From positions 1-47,112 of the forward strand of contig JAGORP010000004.1 of assembly GCA_018062725.1 (NCBI GenBank): a stretch of DNA of 47,112 bases. Direction: 5' to 3'. The translations under genes and the position numbers were made by a program. The notes beneath the pieces are model-generated. The model saw nothing but the letters and a program-made list of their open reading frames with translations, did no database searches and was not told the origin of the DNA. Numbering within the stretch: position 1 is the stretch's first letter; every line of letters begins with the position of its first letter. Positions 34,949 to 44,165 of this stretch are shown piece after piece. Origin of the DNA: Flavobacterium sp. (lineage in GTDB: Bacteria > Bacteroidota > Bacteroidia > Flavobacteriales > Flavobacteriaceae).

Positions 34949-37353
34949 AAATATTAAAATTTGGAGGAAAATCCCTCGCAAACGGTGCAGGCATCAATCA
35001 GGTAATCAACATTATTGCCAAGAAATATTTTGATGGAGAAAAAATCGCTGTAGTGGTTTCCGCAAGAGGAAATGCGACCGATCAACTTCTGGATATATTG
35101 GAAGAAGCAAAAAACAACAACAATTATGTTGCCGCTTTAGCTGCATTTAAAAAGTATCAGACAGAAAATATTGCTGCCGATTTGTTGGAGTCTGAATTTA
35201 CCATCCTTGAAAAATTATTTGAAGGCGTGAAGCTTTTAGGAGATTACAGCGAAAAAATAAAAGATCAAGTGGTGTCTTTTGGTGAAATTCTTTCGGCAAA
35301 ATATGTGACTTCGGTTTTAAATGAAAAAGGATTGAAAGCTCGTTTTGTTGATGCCAGAGCATTGATAAAAACCGATAGCAATTTCGGAAATGCACAGCCT
35401 ATCGATGCCGAAACAGAGAAAAATATCCTTAAAGCATTTGAAAATTATGACGGAATTTCTGTCGTAACCGGATTTATTGCCTCTACTTTACAAGGTGAAA
35501 CCACCACATTGGGGCGCAACGGAAGCAATTACACGGCTTCGTTATTGGCGAATTATCTAGATGCGGAAGAGTTTCAGAATTTCACTCACGTCGATGGTAT
35601 TTACACCGCGAATCCGGATTTGGTTTCGGATGCCAAGAAAATAGAGCGATTATCCTTCAATGAAGCTAATGAGTTGGCGAATTTTGGAGCCAATATTCTG
35701 CATGCCAAAACGATTATTCCGCTAGTGGAAAAAAACATTCCGCTGCGTATTTTAAATGTGTTCAACCCCGAAAGTCACGGTACATTAATCACTTCGGAAC
35801 AAACGGATGAAGGAATCAAATCGTTGTCTATTTTAGATAATGTTTCTTTGATTAATCTGGAAGGAAGAGGGTTGCTGGGCAAAACCGGCGTCGATGCCCG
35901 AATTTTCAAAGTGATGGCAGATAACGGCATCAGTGTGAGTATCATTTCACAAGGTTCTTCGGAAAGAGGAATCGGAATTGTCGTGAATACCGAAAGAGCT
36001 TCTGATGCGTTAATTGGTTTGGAAAAAGAATTTGAAATCGATTTTTATACTCGCGATGTAAATAAAATTACGGTAGATGATAATATTTCGGTGATTTCAA
36101 TCATCGGGCAAGATTTGAGTACGTTTCACAAACCTTACACGGCTTTAATCCGAAATAAAATTGTTCCGATTTTGTTCAACAATACAAGTACAGGCAGAAA
36201 CATAAGTTTGGTGATTAAAAAACCGGATTTGAAAAGAGCGCTGAATGTAATTCACGGAGAAATTTTCGGAGTGTCCAAAAAAATCAATATTGCTATTTTC
36301 GGTCATGGTACTGTAGGTGGAACGTTAATCGATCAAATTCTATCTTCGGCTAAAACTATTGAAGAGAAAAAAGGAGTGAAATTGAATGTTTTTGCCATCG
36401 CAAATTCGACAAAAATTCTTTTAAATAGGAAAGGACTGACCGAAAATTGGAAATCAGAAATTACTGAAAAAGGGCTTTCCTATTCGATTCAGGATATTAT
36501 TCAATTTGCCAATGACAATCATTTGGAGAATTTAATCGCGGTAGATAATACGGCAAGTAAAGATTTTGTGACGAATTATGTCGAGTTGATAGAGAACGGT
36601 TTTGATGTGGTTTCCTCCAATAAAGTCGCCAATACTTTGAGCTATGATTTCTATAAAAAGCTAAGAAATGCCTTAGAAAAAAATCAGAAGAACTATTTAT
36701 ACGAAACGAATGTGGGTGCTGGTTTGCCGCTAATTGATACGATTAAATTATTGCATCTTTCGGGTGAAAATATTACAAAAATCAAAGGTGTTTTTTCTGG
36801 TTCGTTGAGTTTTATTTTCAATCATTTTTCGGTGGAAGACAAGCCTTTTAGCGAAGTGTTGAAAGGTGCTATTTCCAATGGATATACCGAGCCGGATCCA
36901 CGGGAAGATTTATGTGGTAATGATGTGGCTCGAAAATTATTGATTTTGGCAAGAGAATTGGATTTGCAGAATGAGTTGGAGGAAATCAATATTCAAAACC
37001 TAATTCCGGAAGCATTACAGCAAATTTCAACAGATGAGTTTTTGTCTAATTTAGAAAAATTAGATGGCTATTACGAAACGGTCAAATTATCCCAAAAACA
37101 AGGAAATGTGCTGCGTTATGTAGGAGAATTGTCGGGAGATTTACAACAAGACAAAGGGAATTTAGAAGTGAAATTGGTTTCCGTGCCCGAAAGTTCGGCG
37201 CTGGGACAATTAAAAGGTTCCGATTCTATCTTTGAAATTTATACTGAATCCTACGGGGAACGTCCTATTGTGATTCAAGGTGCCGGTGCCGGAGCGTCGG
37301 TAACAGCGCGTGGCGTCTTCGGAGATATTTTAAGAATTGTAGATAAAAATTAG
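34945..37353 (+). CDS. thrA: Bifunctional aspartate kinase / homoserine dehydrogenase
   Basis: 802 residues catalysing the first and third steps from aspartate to homoserine. The kinase half begins KILKFGGKSLANG (2-14) and contains TLGRNGSNYTA and HVDGIYTANPD, followed by ACT regulatory domains (VSLINLEGRGLLGKTGVDARIF). The dehydrogenase half begins near residue 446 with IAIFGHGTVGG and has GLPLIDTIKLL, KGVFSGSLSFIF and GYTEPDPREDLCGNDVARK. Coupling to metX and the Met attenuator suggests an isoenzyme committed to methionine; the metL/thrA distinction is therefore a matter of context. The threonine genes thrB and thrC are absent here. Confidence 0.94.
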   Translation: MKILKFGGKSLANGAGINQVINIIAKKYFDGEKIAVVVSARGNATDQLLDILEEAKNNNNYVAALAAFKKYQTENIAADLLESEFTILEKLFEGVKLLGDYSEKIKDQVVSFGEILSAKYVTSVLNEKGLKARFVDARALIKTDSNFGNAQPIDAETEKNILKAFENYDGISVVTGFIASTLQGETTTLGRNGSNYTASLLANYLDAEEFQNFTHVDGIYTANPDLVSDAKKIERLSFNEANELANFGANILHAKTIIPLVEKNIPLRILNVFNPESHGTLITSEQTDEGIKSLSILDNVSLINLEGRGLLGKTGVDARIFKVMADNGISVSIISQGSSERGIGIVVNTERASDALIGLEKEFEIDFYTRDVNKITVDDNISVISIIGQDLSTFHKPYTALIRNKIVPILFNNTSTGRNISLVIKKPDLKRALNVIHGEIFGVSKKINIAIFGHGTVGGTLIDQILSSAKTIEEKKGVKLNVFAIANSTKILLNRKGLTENWKSEITEKGLSYSIQDIIQFANDNHLENLIAVDNTASKDFVTNYVELIENGFDVVSSNKVANTLSYDFYKKLRNALEKNQKNYLYETNVGAGLPLIDTIKLLHLSGENITKIKGVFSGSLSFIFNHFSVEDKPFSEVLKGAISNGYTEPDPREDLCGNDVARKLLILARELDLQNELEEINIQNLIPEALQQISTDEFLSNLEKLDGYYETVKLSQKQGNVLRYVGELSGDLQQDKGNLEVKLVSVPESSALGQLKGSDSIFEIYTESYGERPIVIQGAGAGASVTARGVFGDILRIVDKN

Positions 37354-37454
37354 ATTTATAAACTGTATAATTTGTTTTTTGCAGAAAAATAAATTGATAT
37401 TTAATAAATATAAAGTAGATTTCAGATAAATTTTCAATTTCAAAAAATTAGTAA

Positions 37455-37462
37455 TACATTTG
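37455..37462 (+). promoter_or_regulatory. -7 element of the metH promoter
   Basis: TACATTTG, followed by GCCCTGT as in the 33728 promoter. The 15-bp paired boxes are not present here. Confidence 0.6.
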
Positions 37463-37485
37463 CCCTGTTCATAAACATATTGTTT

Positions 37486-37588
37486 GTTATCACGAAAGGT
37501 GGAGGGAATAGACCCTGTGAAACCTTAGCAACCCTACTCTTGTAGAAGGTGCTACATTCTATTCCGATATTTTTTGGAAAAAGATAAC
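37486..37588 (+). ncRNA. SAM-I (S-box) riboswitch upstream of metH and metF
   Basis: Closing helix GTTATC (37486-37491) with GATAAC (37583-37588). Core elements in order: AAGGTGGAGGGA, TGTGAAACCTTAGCAACC, AAGGTGCTA, TTCC and AAAAAGATAA. These match the SAM-I consensus closely. SAM binding should reduce expression of the split methionine synthase and metF. A second GATAAC lies at 37614-37619 and could compete for the P1 strand. No intrinsic terminator is obvious before the ATG. Confidence 0.95.
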
Positions 37589-37640
37589 TTAAGGAAATTT
37601 CCCCCAATTTCTTGATAACGTATTTAATAAATTAAAACAT

Positions 37641-37682
37641 AGCGTGCCTTGCGAAAACTCTTTGCGAGGTTTGCAGTTAAAA
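37641..37682 (+). repeat. Intergenic repeat of the CTTTGCG type (copy 2)
   Basis: TAGCGTGCCTTGCG, ACTCTTTGCGAG and TTTGCAGTTAAAAT resemble the string at 22974-23030 before cysD, again just before a start codon. Confidence 0.5.
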
Positions 37683-37686
37683 TTAT

Positions 37687-38676
37687 ATGTCAAAAATTCA
37701 AGAAGAAATTCAAAAACGTATTCTCGTGCTCGACGGAGCCATGGGGACCATGTTGCAACGTTACAAATTTGAAGAAGAAGATTTTCGAGGCGAACGTTTT
37801 CGAGATTTTCCCCATCCGTTAAAAGGGAACAACGATTTGCTTTCCATCACGCAACCCGAAGCCGTAAAAGAAGTACATCGTTTGTATTTTCAAGCAGGTG
37901 CCGATATTGTGGAAACGAACACGTTTTCGGGAACTACTATTGGTATGGCCGATTATCATATGGAAGATTTGGTCTACGAACTCAATTTCCAATCGGCTAA
38001 AATTGCTCGTGAAGTTGCCGATGAATTTACTGATAAGCCTCGTTTTGTTGCTGGTTCCATCGGACCTACCAATAGAACTGCATCAATGTCACCCGATGTT
38101 AATGACCCAGGTTTTCGTGCGGTCACTTTTGATGATTTGAAAGTAGCGTATCGCCAACAAGTAGAAGCGTTAATCGATGGTGGTTGTGACTTACTTTTGG
38201 TAGAAACGATTTTCGATACCTTGAATGCTAAAGCTGCTTTGTTCGCTATTGAAGAAGTCAAAGAAGAACGCAATCTCGATATACCAGTCATGGTTTCTGG
38301 TACGATTACGGATGCTTCCGGAAGAACTTTGTCAGGACAAACAGTGGAAGCTTTTTTGATATCAATTCAACACATTCCATTATTGAGTGTCGGATTTAAT
38401 TGCGCATTGGGTGCTGATCAGTTAAAGCCCTATTTGAAGCGATTAGCTCACAATACTCAATTGAATATTTCTGCCCATCCTAATGCGGGATTGCCCAATG
38501 CGTTTGGACAATACGACCAAACTCCAGAGGAAATGCAGGAATTAATCCGCGACTATCTAAAAGATAATTTAATCAATATTATTGGAGGGTGCTGCGGTAC
38601 CACCCCAGAACACATCAAACTAATTGCTGAAGTTGCAGCAGAGTTTAAACCACGTGTTGCAGAAGTTTTTGCTTAA
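37687..38676 (+). CDS. metH: Homocysteine-binding half of cobalamin-dependent methionine synthase
   Basis: 329 residues equal to the N-terminal module of MetH (about 1-340 of 1200). It starts [22 protein letters not shown]. The zinc site for homocysteine is C239 (GFNCALG) and C302-C303 ([10 protein letters not shown]). It has no folate, cobalamin or activation domains; these are encoded in the next gene, so the enzyme is split. The two products must associate for methyl transfer from methyl-cobalamin to homocysteine. Confidence 0.94.
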   Translation: MSKIQEEIQKRILVLDGAMGTMLQRYKFEEEDFRGERFRDFPHPLKGNNDLLSITQPEAVKEVHRLYFQAGADIVETNTFSGTTIGMADYHMEDLVYELNFQSAKIAREVADEFTDKPRFVAGSIGPTNRTASMSPDVNDPGFRAVTFDDLKVAYRQQVEALIDGGCDLLLVETIFDTLNAKAALFAIEEVKEERNLDIPVMVSGTITDASGRTLSGQTVEAFLISIQHIPLLSVGFNCALGADQLKPYLKRLAHNTQLNISAHPNAGLPNAFGQYDQTPEEMQELIRDYLKDNLINIIGGCCGTTPEHIKLIAEVAAEFKPRVAEVFA

Positions 38677-38708
38677 AAATTCGTGTATTCGTGGCTAATA
38701 AAATAAAA

Positions 38709-41384
38709 ATGTCAAGAACAAATAAAATTAATTTACAGCTCTCGGGTTTAGAACCGCTTTTCGTTACCGAAGAGTCTATTTTTGTGAACGTCGGTGAACG
38801 TACCAATGTGACCGGTTCGCGTAAATTCCTTCGTTTAATTAAAGAAGAAAAATACGATGAAGCTTTAGATATTGCCCGAGCTCAAGTCGAAGGTGGAGCT
38901 CAAATCATTGATGTCAACATGGACGAAGGAATGTTGGACGGGGTGTATGCCATGACCAAATTCTTAAATCTGATTGCTGCCGAACCCGATATTGCCCGAG
39001 TTCCCGTAATGATTGATAGTTCGAAATGGGAAATCATCGAAGCGGGACTGAAAGTTATACAAGGAAAAGGAGTCGTAAATTCGATTTCGTTAAAGGAAGG
39101 GGAAGCCACATTTATTCATCATGCCAAATTAATCAAACGCTATGGTGCGGCTGTAATTGTAATGGCATTTGATGAAAAGGGTCAGGCAGATACCTATGAA
39201 CGTCGTATTGAAATTTGCAAACGTTCCTATGATATTTTGGTGGATCAAGTAGGATTTCCTGCAGAAGATATCATTTTCGATCCGAATATATTTCCGGTGG
39301 CAACTGGAATGGAGGAACATAAATTGAATGCTGTCGACTTTTTTAAAGCCACCGAATGGATTCGTGAAAACCTGCCGTATGCGAACATTTCGGGTGGTGT
39401 AAGTAACGTATCGTTTTCGTTCCGTGGTAACGATAAAGTGCGTGAAGCCATGCATTCGGCCTTTTTGTACCATGCCATCCAAAACGGAATGACTATGGGA
39501 ATCGTAAATCCCGAAATGTTAGAAATTTACGACGAAATCGATCCTGTTTTGTTGGAACATGTGGAAGATGTTTTATTAAACCGTCGTGACGATGCTACGG
39601 AGCGTTTATTAGATTTAGCCGAAAGTTTTAAAGGCGATGTCAAACTGAATGAGAAAGTAATTGCCGAATGGCGAAATGGTTCGGTACAAGAGCGATTAAC
39701 ACATTCTTTGGTTAAAGGTATAGATGAGTTTATCGAAATAGATATTGAAGAAGCCCGTGAATTGGCTTCCAAACCGATTGAAGTCATCGAAATCAATTTG
39801 ATGGCAGGAATGAATGTAGTGGGTGACTTATTCGGAAGCGGAAAAATGTTCTTACCGCAAGTAGTAAAATCGGCGCGTGTGATGAAAAAAGCCGTGGCCT
39901 ATTTGTTGCCCTATATCGAAGCACAAAAAGATGGAAAATCGTCTAGTGCCGGTAAAGTCTTAATGGCAACCGTAAAAGGGGACGTACACGATATCGGAAA
40001 AAATATTGTGTCGGTGGTCTTGGCCTGTAATAATTTCGAAATTATCGATTTGGGAGTGATGGTGCCTCCTGAAAAAATTATCGAAACGGCGGTAAAAGAA
40101 AACGTCGATATTATTGGTTTGAGTGGTTTGATTACGCCTTCGTTAGATGAAATGGTCTATTTAGCGAAAGAAATGGATAAATTGAACATCAAAATTCCAG
40201 TGATGATTGGTGGGGCTACAACTTCCCGTGCGCATACTGCTGTGAAAATCGCACCCGAATACCAATCGACGGTCGTACATGTCAACGATGCGTCGAGAGC
40301 AGTTACTGTGGCTTCCAATTTATTGCAAAGTGAAACCAAAACTGCTTTTTCGAAATCGTTACGAGAAGAATATGATACGTTACGTGAAGGCTATTTGAAT
40401 CGAAGCCGAGAAAAGAATTTTCTTTCCATTGCCGAAGCACGTCAAAATAAATTCAAAATTGATTGGAAGAATTTCGAACCGGTGAAACCTAATTTTATTG
40501 GAACCAAAACCATCGAAGTGGATTTATCGGAATTGGTGGATTTTATCGATTGGACGCCGTTTTTTCAATCGTGGGAATTGTACGGGAAATATCCGGCCAT
40601 TTTAACCGATGAGGTTGTGGGAGAACAAGCCACTTCCTTATTTGAAGATGCTCAAAAAATGCTTTCGCAAATTATTTCCGAAAAGTGGTTTGTTGCCAAA
40701 GGAATTCTCGGAATTTTTCCTGCGAATACGGTTAATGATGATGATATCGAGGTGAGTCATCCATCATCCATCATCCATCATCTAACCTTACGTCAACAAT
40801 CCCAAAAAACTGCAGGTGTTCCCAACATTGCTTTGGCCGATTTTATTGCTCCAAAGGAATCTGGAAAACAAGATTATATCGGCTGTTTTTGCGTGTCGAC
40901 AGGTTTTGGAGTGGAAGAAAAAGCCATCGAATTTGAAAAACAATTGGACGATTACAATTCCATTTTAGTGAAGGCTTTAGGTGATCGTTTGGCAGAAGCC
41001 TTTGCCGAATATTTGCACCTAAAAGTCCGTAAAGAAATTTGGGGTTATGCTTCTGATGAGAATCTAAGCAACGAAGAATTGATTAAAGAAAATTATAAAG
41101 GGATTCGTCCTGCGCCAGGTTATCCCGCGTGTCCCGATCATTTGGAAAAACCAACCATTTGGAAGTTGTTACAAGTAGAAGAAAAAATCGGAGTTAAACT
41201 AACCGAAAGTATGGCGATGTGGCCGGCTTCCTCGGTTTCGGGCTATTATTTTGCTAATCCACAATGTAAGTATTTCGGATTGGGGAAAATAAAGCAAGAC
41301 CAAGTAGAAAATTACGCCAAAAGGAGAAACATAAGTATAGCAGAAGCCACGAAATGGCTCGCTCCCAATATAAGCCCCTCCTAA
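38709..41384 (+). CDS. metH: Folate-, cobalamin- and SAM-binding part of methionine synthase
   Basis: 891 residues from ATG 38709. A GTG at 38691 is in frame but lies in a spacer repeat and is rejected. Order of domains: pterin-binding (about 20-290, [14 protein letters not shown]), cobalamin cap (about 320-410), B12-binding (about 415-550) with GDVHDIGKN, where His427 ligates cobalt, and the reactivation domain (about 570-891) with [15 protein letters not shown]. Inside the last domain, residues 683-692 are encoded by 3.6 tandem copies of the heptamer TCATCCA. The final residues ISPS and the stop come from a repeat element. Confidence 0.95.
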   Translation: MSRTNKINLQLSGLEPLFVTEESIFVNVGERTNVTGSRKFLRLIKEEKYDEALDIARAQVEGGAQIIDVNMDEGMLDGVYAMTKFLNLIAAEPDIARVPVMIDSSKWEIIEAGLKVIQGKGVVNSISLKEGEATFIHHAKLIKRYGAAVIVMAFDEKGQADTYERRIEICKRSYDILVDQVGFPAEDIIFDPNIFPVATGMEEHKLNAVDFFKATEWIRENLPYANISGGVSNVSFSFRGNDKVREAMHSAFLYHAIQNGMTMGIVNPEMLEIYDEIDPVLLEHVEDVLLNRRDDATERLLDLAESFKGDVKLNEKVIAEWRNGSVQERLTHSLVKGIDEFIEIDIEEARELASKPIEVIEINLMAGMNVVGDLFGSGKMFLPQVVKSARVMKKAVAYLLPYIEAQKDGKSSSAGKVLMATVKGDVHDIGKNIVSVVLACNNFEIIDLGVMVPPEKIIETAVKENVDIIGLSGLITPSLDEMVYLAKEMDKLNIKIPVMIGGATTSRAHTAVKIAPEYQSTVVHVNDASRAVTVASNLLQSETKTAFSKSLREEYDTLREGYLNRSREKNFLSIAEARQNKFKIDWKNFEPVKPNFIGTKTIEVDLSELVDFIDWTPFFQSWELYGKYPAILTDEVVGEQATSLFEDAQKMLSQIISEKWFVAKGILGIFPANTVNDDDIEVSHPSSIIHHLTLRQQSQKTAGVPNIALADFIAPKESGKQDYIGCFCVSTGFGVEEKAIEFEKQLDDYNSILVKALGDRLAEAFAEYLHLKVRKEIWGYASDENLSNEELIKENYKGIRPAPGYPACPDHLEKPTIWKLLQVEEKIGVKLTESMAMWPASSVSGYYFANPQCKYFGLGKIKQDQVENYAKRRNISIAEATKWLAPNISPS
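40757..40782 (+). repeat. Heptanucleotide tandem repeat inside metH
   Basis: TCATCCA repeated 3.6 times. The unit is not a multiple of three, so loss or gain of one unit would shift the metH frame. Confidence 0.9.
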
Positions 41385-41487
41385 CCTCCCCAAAAGGAGA
41401 GGAGACAGAGGTCATAAAATGTATTAACAGAAAAACTGATTACCCACTTCAGTCACCCCTCCTTTGGAGGGGACGGGGGAGGCTCTT
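41376..41487. mobile_element. MITE-like palindromic element between metH and metF
   Basis: The ends are inverted relatives: AGCCCCTCCTAACCTCCCC at the left and, on the other strand, AGCCTCCCCCGTCCCCTCC at the right. Each end forms its own hairpin (CTCCCCAAAAGGAGAG; CCCCTCC-TTT-GGAGGGG). The roughly 60 bases between are AT-rich and non-coding. It supplies the stop codon of metH and abuts the metF ATG. Similar CCCCTCC-rich units are, to my knowledge, common between flavobacterial genes. Confidence 0.6.
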
Positions 41488-42444
41488 ATGAAAGTAACTC
41501 AACATATCGAAAACGCCAACGGAAAACCTTTGTTTTCCTTCGAAATTTTACCGCCTTTAAAAGGACAAAATATCCAATCTATTTATGATGGAATTGATCC
41601 GTTAATGGAATTCAAACCACCATTTATAGATGTGACGTACCACCGTGAGGAATACGAATTCAAGGAGTTGGAAAATGGTTTGTTGCAAAAGAAAATTGTC
41701 AAAAAACGTCCGGGAACGGTCGGAATTTGCGCCGGAATTCAAAACAAATATGATGTTGATGCTATTCCGCATATTCTGTGTGGTGGTTTTACCAAAGAAG
41801 ATACTGAAAATTTATTAATCGATTTGGATTTCCTTGGAATTGACAACGTTGTGGCACTTCGTGGTGATGCGGTGAAAAGCGAAATTTATTTCAAACCAGA
41901 TAAAGAAGGACATGCGTATGCATCCGAATTGGTGTCGCAAATCAGTAATTTAAATAACGGAATTTATCTTGATGCCGACTTGCAAAATACCAACCAAACC
42001 AATTTTTGTATTGGGGTTGCCGGTTATCCCGAGAAACATATGGAAGCGCCAAGTGTAGATAGCGACATTCACTTTTTGAAGCAAAAAATTAAAAACGGTG
42101 CCGAGTATATCATTACGCAAATGTTTTTTGACAACCAACGTTTCTTTGATTACGTGGCCAAATGCCGAGCGGCAGGAATTACCGTGCCGATTATTCCGGG
42201 ATTAAAACCGATTGCCACCAAAAAACAATTGAACTTGATTCCGCACCGATTCAAAGTCGATTTACCCGATGATTTAATCATGGCAGTAGTCAAAGCCAAA
42301 GACAACGAAGCCGTCAAACAAATTGGGATCGAGTGGTGCATTGCCCAAAGTAAGAAATTAGTAAAAGCTGGAATTCCCGTATTGCATTATTATTCAATGG
42401 GGAAAGCAGAGAATATTAAGGCGATAGCCGGAGAGGTGTTTTAA
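41488..42444 (+). CDS. metF: Methylenetetrahydrofolate reductase
   Basis: Makes 5-methyltetrahydrofolate, the methyl donor for MetH, using FAD. 318 residues, normal for the prokaryotic enzyme. FSFEILPPLKG (15-25) carries the active-site Glu, DVTYHREE follows, then VALRGDA (FAD and folate contacts) and YIITQMFFDNQRFFDY. The MKVTQHIENANGKPLFSFE start is used; an upstream frame through the repeat element is rejected. It probably shares the SAM-I-controlled transcript with metH. Confidence 0.95.
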   Translation: MKVTQHIENANGKPLFSFEILPPLKGQNIQSIYDGIDPLMEFKPPFIDVTYHREEYEFKELENGLLQKKIVKKRPGTVGICAGIQNKYDVDAIPHILCGGFTKEDTENLLIDLDFLGIDNVVALRGDAVKSEIYFKPDKEGHAYASELVSQISNLNNGIYLDADLQNTNQTNFCIGVAGYPEKHMEAPSVDSDIHFLKQKIKNGAEYIITQMFFDNQRFFDYVAKCRAAGITVPIIPGLKPIATKKQLNLIPHRFKVDLPDDLIMAVVKAKDNEAVKQIGIEWCIAQSKKLVKAGIPVLHYYSMGKAENIKAIAGEVF

Positions 42445-42510
42445 TTATCGTTCCACCGGCTTTATGAAGTGTTTAACTTCGGGACTAATTTTCCACTAAA
42501 ATAAAATTTA

Positions 42511-42554
42511 ATGGCGAAAGAAAAATATGATTTATCATATTTTTCTTTCGCCAT
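42511..42554. repeat. Perfect 20-bp inverted repeat downstream of metF
   Basis: Arms 42511-42530 and 42535-42554, each 20 bases and fully complementary, with loop TTTA. It lies between convergent genes. No long T-run follows on either strand, so termination is possible but not textbook. Confidence 0.85.
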
Positions 42555-42583
42555 TTCGTGAAACCGCTTTTGCGCGTTCGTTT

Positions 42584-42952
42584 TTATACATTTCGTTTAT
42601 AAGCAATTTTTAGTTCAAACAACGCAAGTAAAACTATAATAAAAATTTCAACAACAAAATAGGTAATTCCTAAATTTTTAAGTGAATCAAGATTTGTCAA
42701 TGTTAAGTATAAAGTCAAACAACAATAGAATAAATTTGCTGTCGCAATAATTTTCAATAGCTTTTTCCAATTTTCGTTGTCTAACTTATACGATAAAAAG
42801 GAAAAAATAGAAAATATTATAGGTAATGGAATTAATATTAAAGTCAGATTTCTAGAAATTCCGAATTGTCTCTCAAATAGAGGTATAATCAGTAAAATAA
42901 TGACTGATATTATTGCACCCAAACTGTCAATTAGAAATATTCTCTTTGTCAT
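42584..42952 (-). CDS. Small membrane protein of unknown function, four helices
   Basis: 122 residues with four predicted membrane segments: about 8-25 (LGAIISVIILLIIPLF), 37-54 (LILIPLPIIFSIFSFLSY), 66-85 (LKIIATANLFYCCLTLYLTL) and 96-115 (YFVVEIFIIVLLALFELKI). N- and C-termini are basic. No family motif is recognised. It stands alone between metF and gldA, and its AT content is as high as in the spacers. Confidence 0.7.
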   Translation of the reverse strand: MTKRIFLIDSLGAIISVIILLIIPLFERQFGISRNLTLILIPLPIIFSIFSFLSYKLDNENWKKLLKIIATANLFYCCLTLYLTLTNLDSLKNLGITYFVVEIFIIVLLALFELKIAYKRNV

Positions 42953-43154
42953 TTACCTTGTTTAAATTTTATAATTGCCGAAAATTTGAAAACCATATAA
43001 TTTATAATTTGTTTGTCAAACAATAGATTAGAAAAGTCGTCATTACTTCAATTTGTTTGTCAGTTCCGTAATGTAATGTGTTTTTTTATTTTCATATTTT
43101 TTCTGTCAGTTTGGGGACGTTCTAAAATGACACACAACTCATATATCCAAACCA
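42953..43154. other. Spacer between the membrane protein gene and gldA
   Basis: About 200 AT-rich bases. No gene or clear structure seen. Confidence 0.4.
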
Positions 43155-44048
43155 CTACTTCGTCTTTTCTCTAAAAACACTTTCCAAATTTTTACTTTTC
43201 AAGGAGAGTTGTAGTGTTTTCAAACCATTGCTTTGCGCAAAGTCAAAAACCACAGAACGCATATCCTCATCGGTGGTGAAAACCAATTCCCACGTAGCAC
43301 CGTTTTGAGTATGCGATTTTAAATGCGGAAGTTGCAAAAGTAATTCGGGAGTTATGGTTTTATCAAATTCAACTTCTAAGATTTGTTCTGTAATTTCTTG
43401 TACCAAGTTTTCGATGTTGTTGTCGGCTACAATTTTTCCTTTGTTGATGATAATCACACGGTCACAAATCGCTTCTACTTCTTGCATAATGTGCGTCGAT
43501 AGAAAAACGGTCTTGTCCTTGCCAATATTTTTGATCAAATCGCGAATTTCCACCAACTGGTTCGGGTCTAAACCGGTAGTAGGTTCGTCTAAAATCAACA
43601 CAGCCGGATTGTGTAATAAAGCGGTGGCCAATCCCACACGTTGGCGGTAGCCTTTCGATAATTGCCCTATTTTTTTATGACTTTCCGGAGTTAAGCCAGT
43701 TAGCGCGATGACTTCTTCAATACGGGTTTTGGCTACTTTATAGACATCAGCGTTAAAAGTCAAATATTCAAGCACATACAAGTCCAAGTACAACGGATTG
43801 TGCTCGGGTAAATAGCCTACCGATTTTTGAACCTCTAAAGTAGTAGTGCTGACATCAAATCCATTCACTTTGGCAGTCCCTTCATCAGCACTGATATAGG
43901 TCGTTAGAATTTTCATTAAGGTCGATTTTCCAGCGCCATTAGGACCTAAAAAACCTACGATTTCACCTTTGTTGACCGTAAAAGAAATGTTGTCCAATGC
44001 TTTTTGGGTGCCGTAACTTTTAGAGATCTGGGTAACTTCAATTGACAT
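43155..44048 (-). CDS. gldA: ABC transporter ATP-binding protein, GldA type
   Basis: 297 residues. Walker A GPNGAGKS (35-42), signature LSKGYRQRVGLA (130-141), Walker B VLILDEPTTGLD (150-161) and switch His in STHIMQEV are intact. The C-terminal 80 residues are the extra domain of the ABC-2 export ATPases. The opening SIEVTQISKSYGTQKALDNISFTV.. and the EHNPLYLDLYVLEYL segment look like GldA of Flavobacterium, an ATPase associated with gliding motility together with GldF and GldG, which are not here. The symbol rests on remembered similarity. Confidence 0.85.
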   Translation of the reverse strand: MSIEVTQISKSYGTQKALDNISFTVNKGEIVGFLGPNGAGKSTLMKILTTYISADEGTAKVNGFDVSTTTLEVQKSVGYLPEHNPLYLDLYVLEYLTFNADVYKVAKTRIEEVIALTGLTPESHKKIGQLSKGYRQRVGLATALLHNPAVLILDEPTTGLDPNQLVEIRDLIKNIGKDKTVFLSTHIMQEVEAICDRVIIINKGKIVADNNIENLVQEITEQILEVEFDKTITPELLLQLPHLKSHTQNGATWELVFTTDEDMRSVVFDFAQSNGLKTLQLSLKSKNLESVFREKTK

Positions 44049-44064
44049 AACTCTCGATTTGTAG

Positions 44065-44072
44065 CAAAAATA
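44065..44072 (-). promoter_or_regulatory. gldA: -7 element of the gldA promoter
   Basis: TATTTTTG on the minus strand, 17 bases before the gldA ATG. Confidence 0.5.
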
Positions 44073-44101
44073 ACAAATAACCCGAATCGGAAAGCTATAA
44101 T

Positions 44102-44147
44102 TTTACGTTAAATAAATATTTTATTGTTTAAACATAACGTAAATTTG
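44102..44147 (+). promoter_or_regulatory. Candidate operator and promoter of the TetR-type gene
   Basis: TTTACGTTA (44102-44110) and TAACGTAAA (44135-44143) are a perfect 9-bp inverted repeat with 24 bases between. The right arm overlaps TAAATTTG (44140-44147), a -7 element, as expected for an autorepressor site. The left arm is about 30 bases upstream of the gldA -7 element. Confidence 0.6.
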
Positions 44148-44165
44148 TTGAACAAAATGAATAAT

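Noticed and set aside
37455..37485. Paired TAGA-N7-TCTA boxes at the metH promoter
   Set aside because: Looked for at the expected spacing; the bases do not match, so metH seems outside that group.
42511..42561. A 16-codon ORF (MAKEKYDLSYFSFAIS) covering the perfect hairpin
   Set aside because: Its sequence is dictated by the palindrome. There is no promoter or sensor-codon run and no gene follows on that strand.
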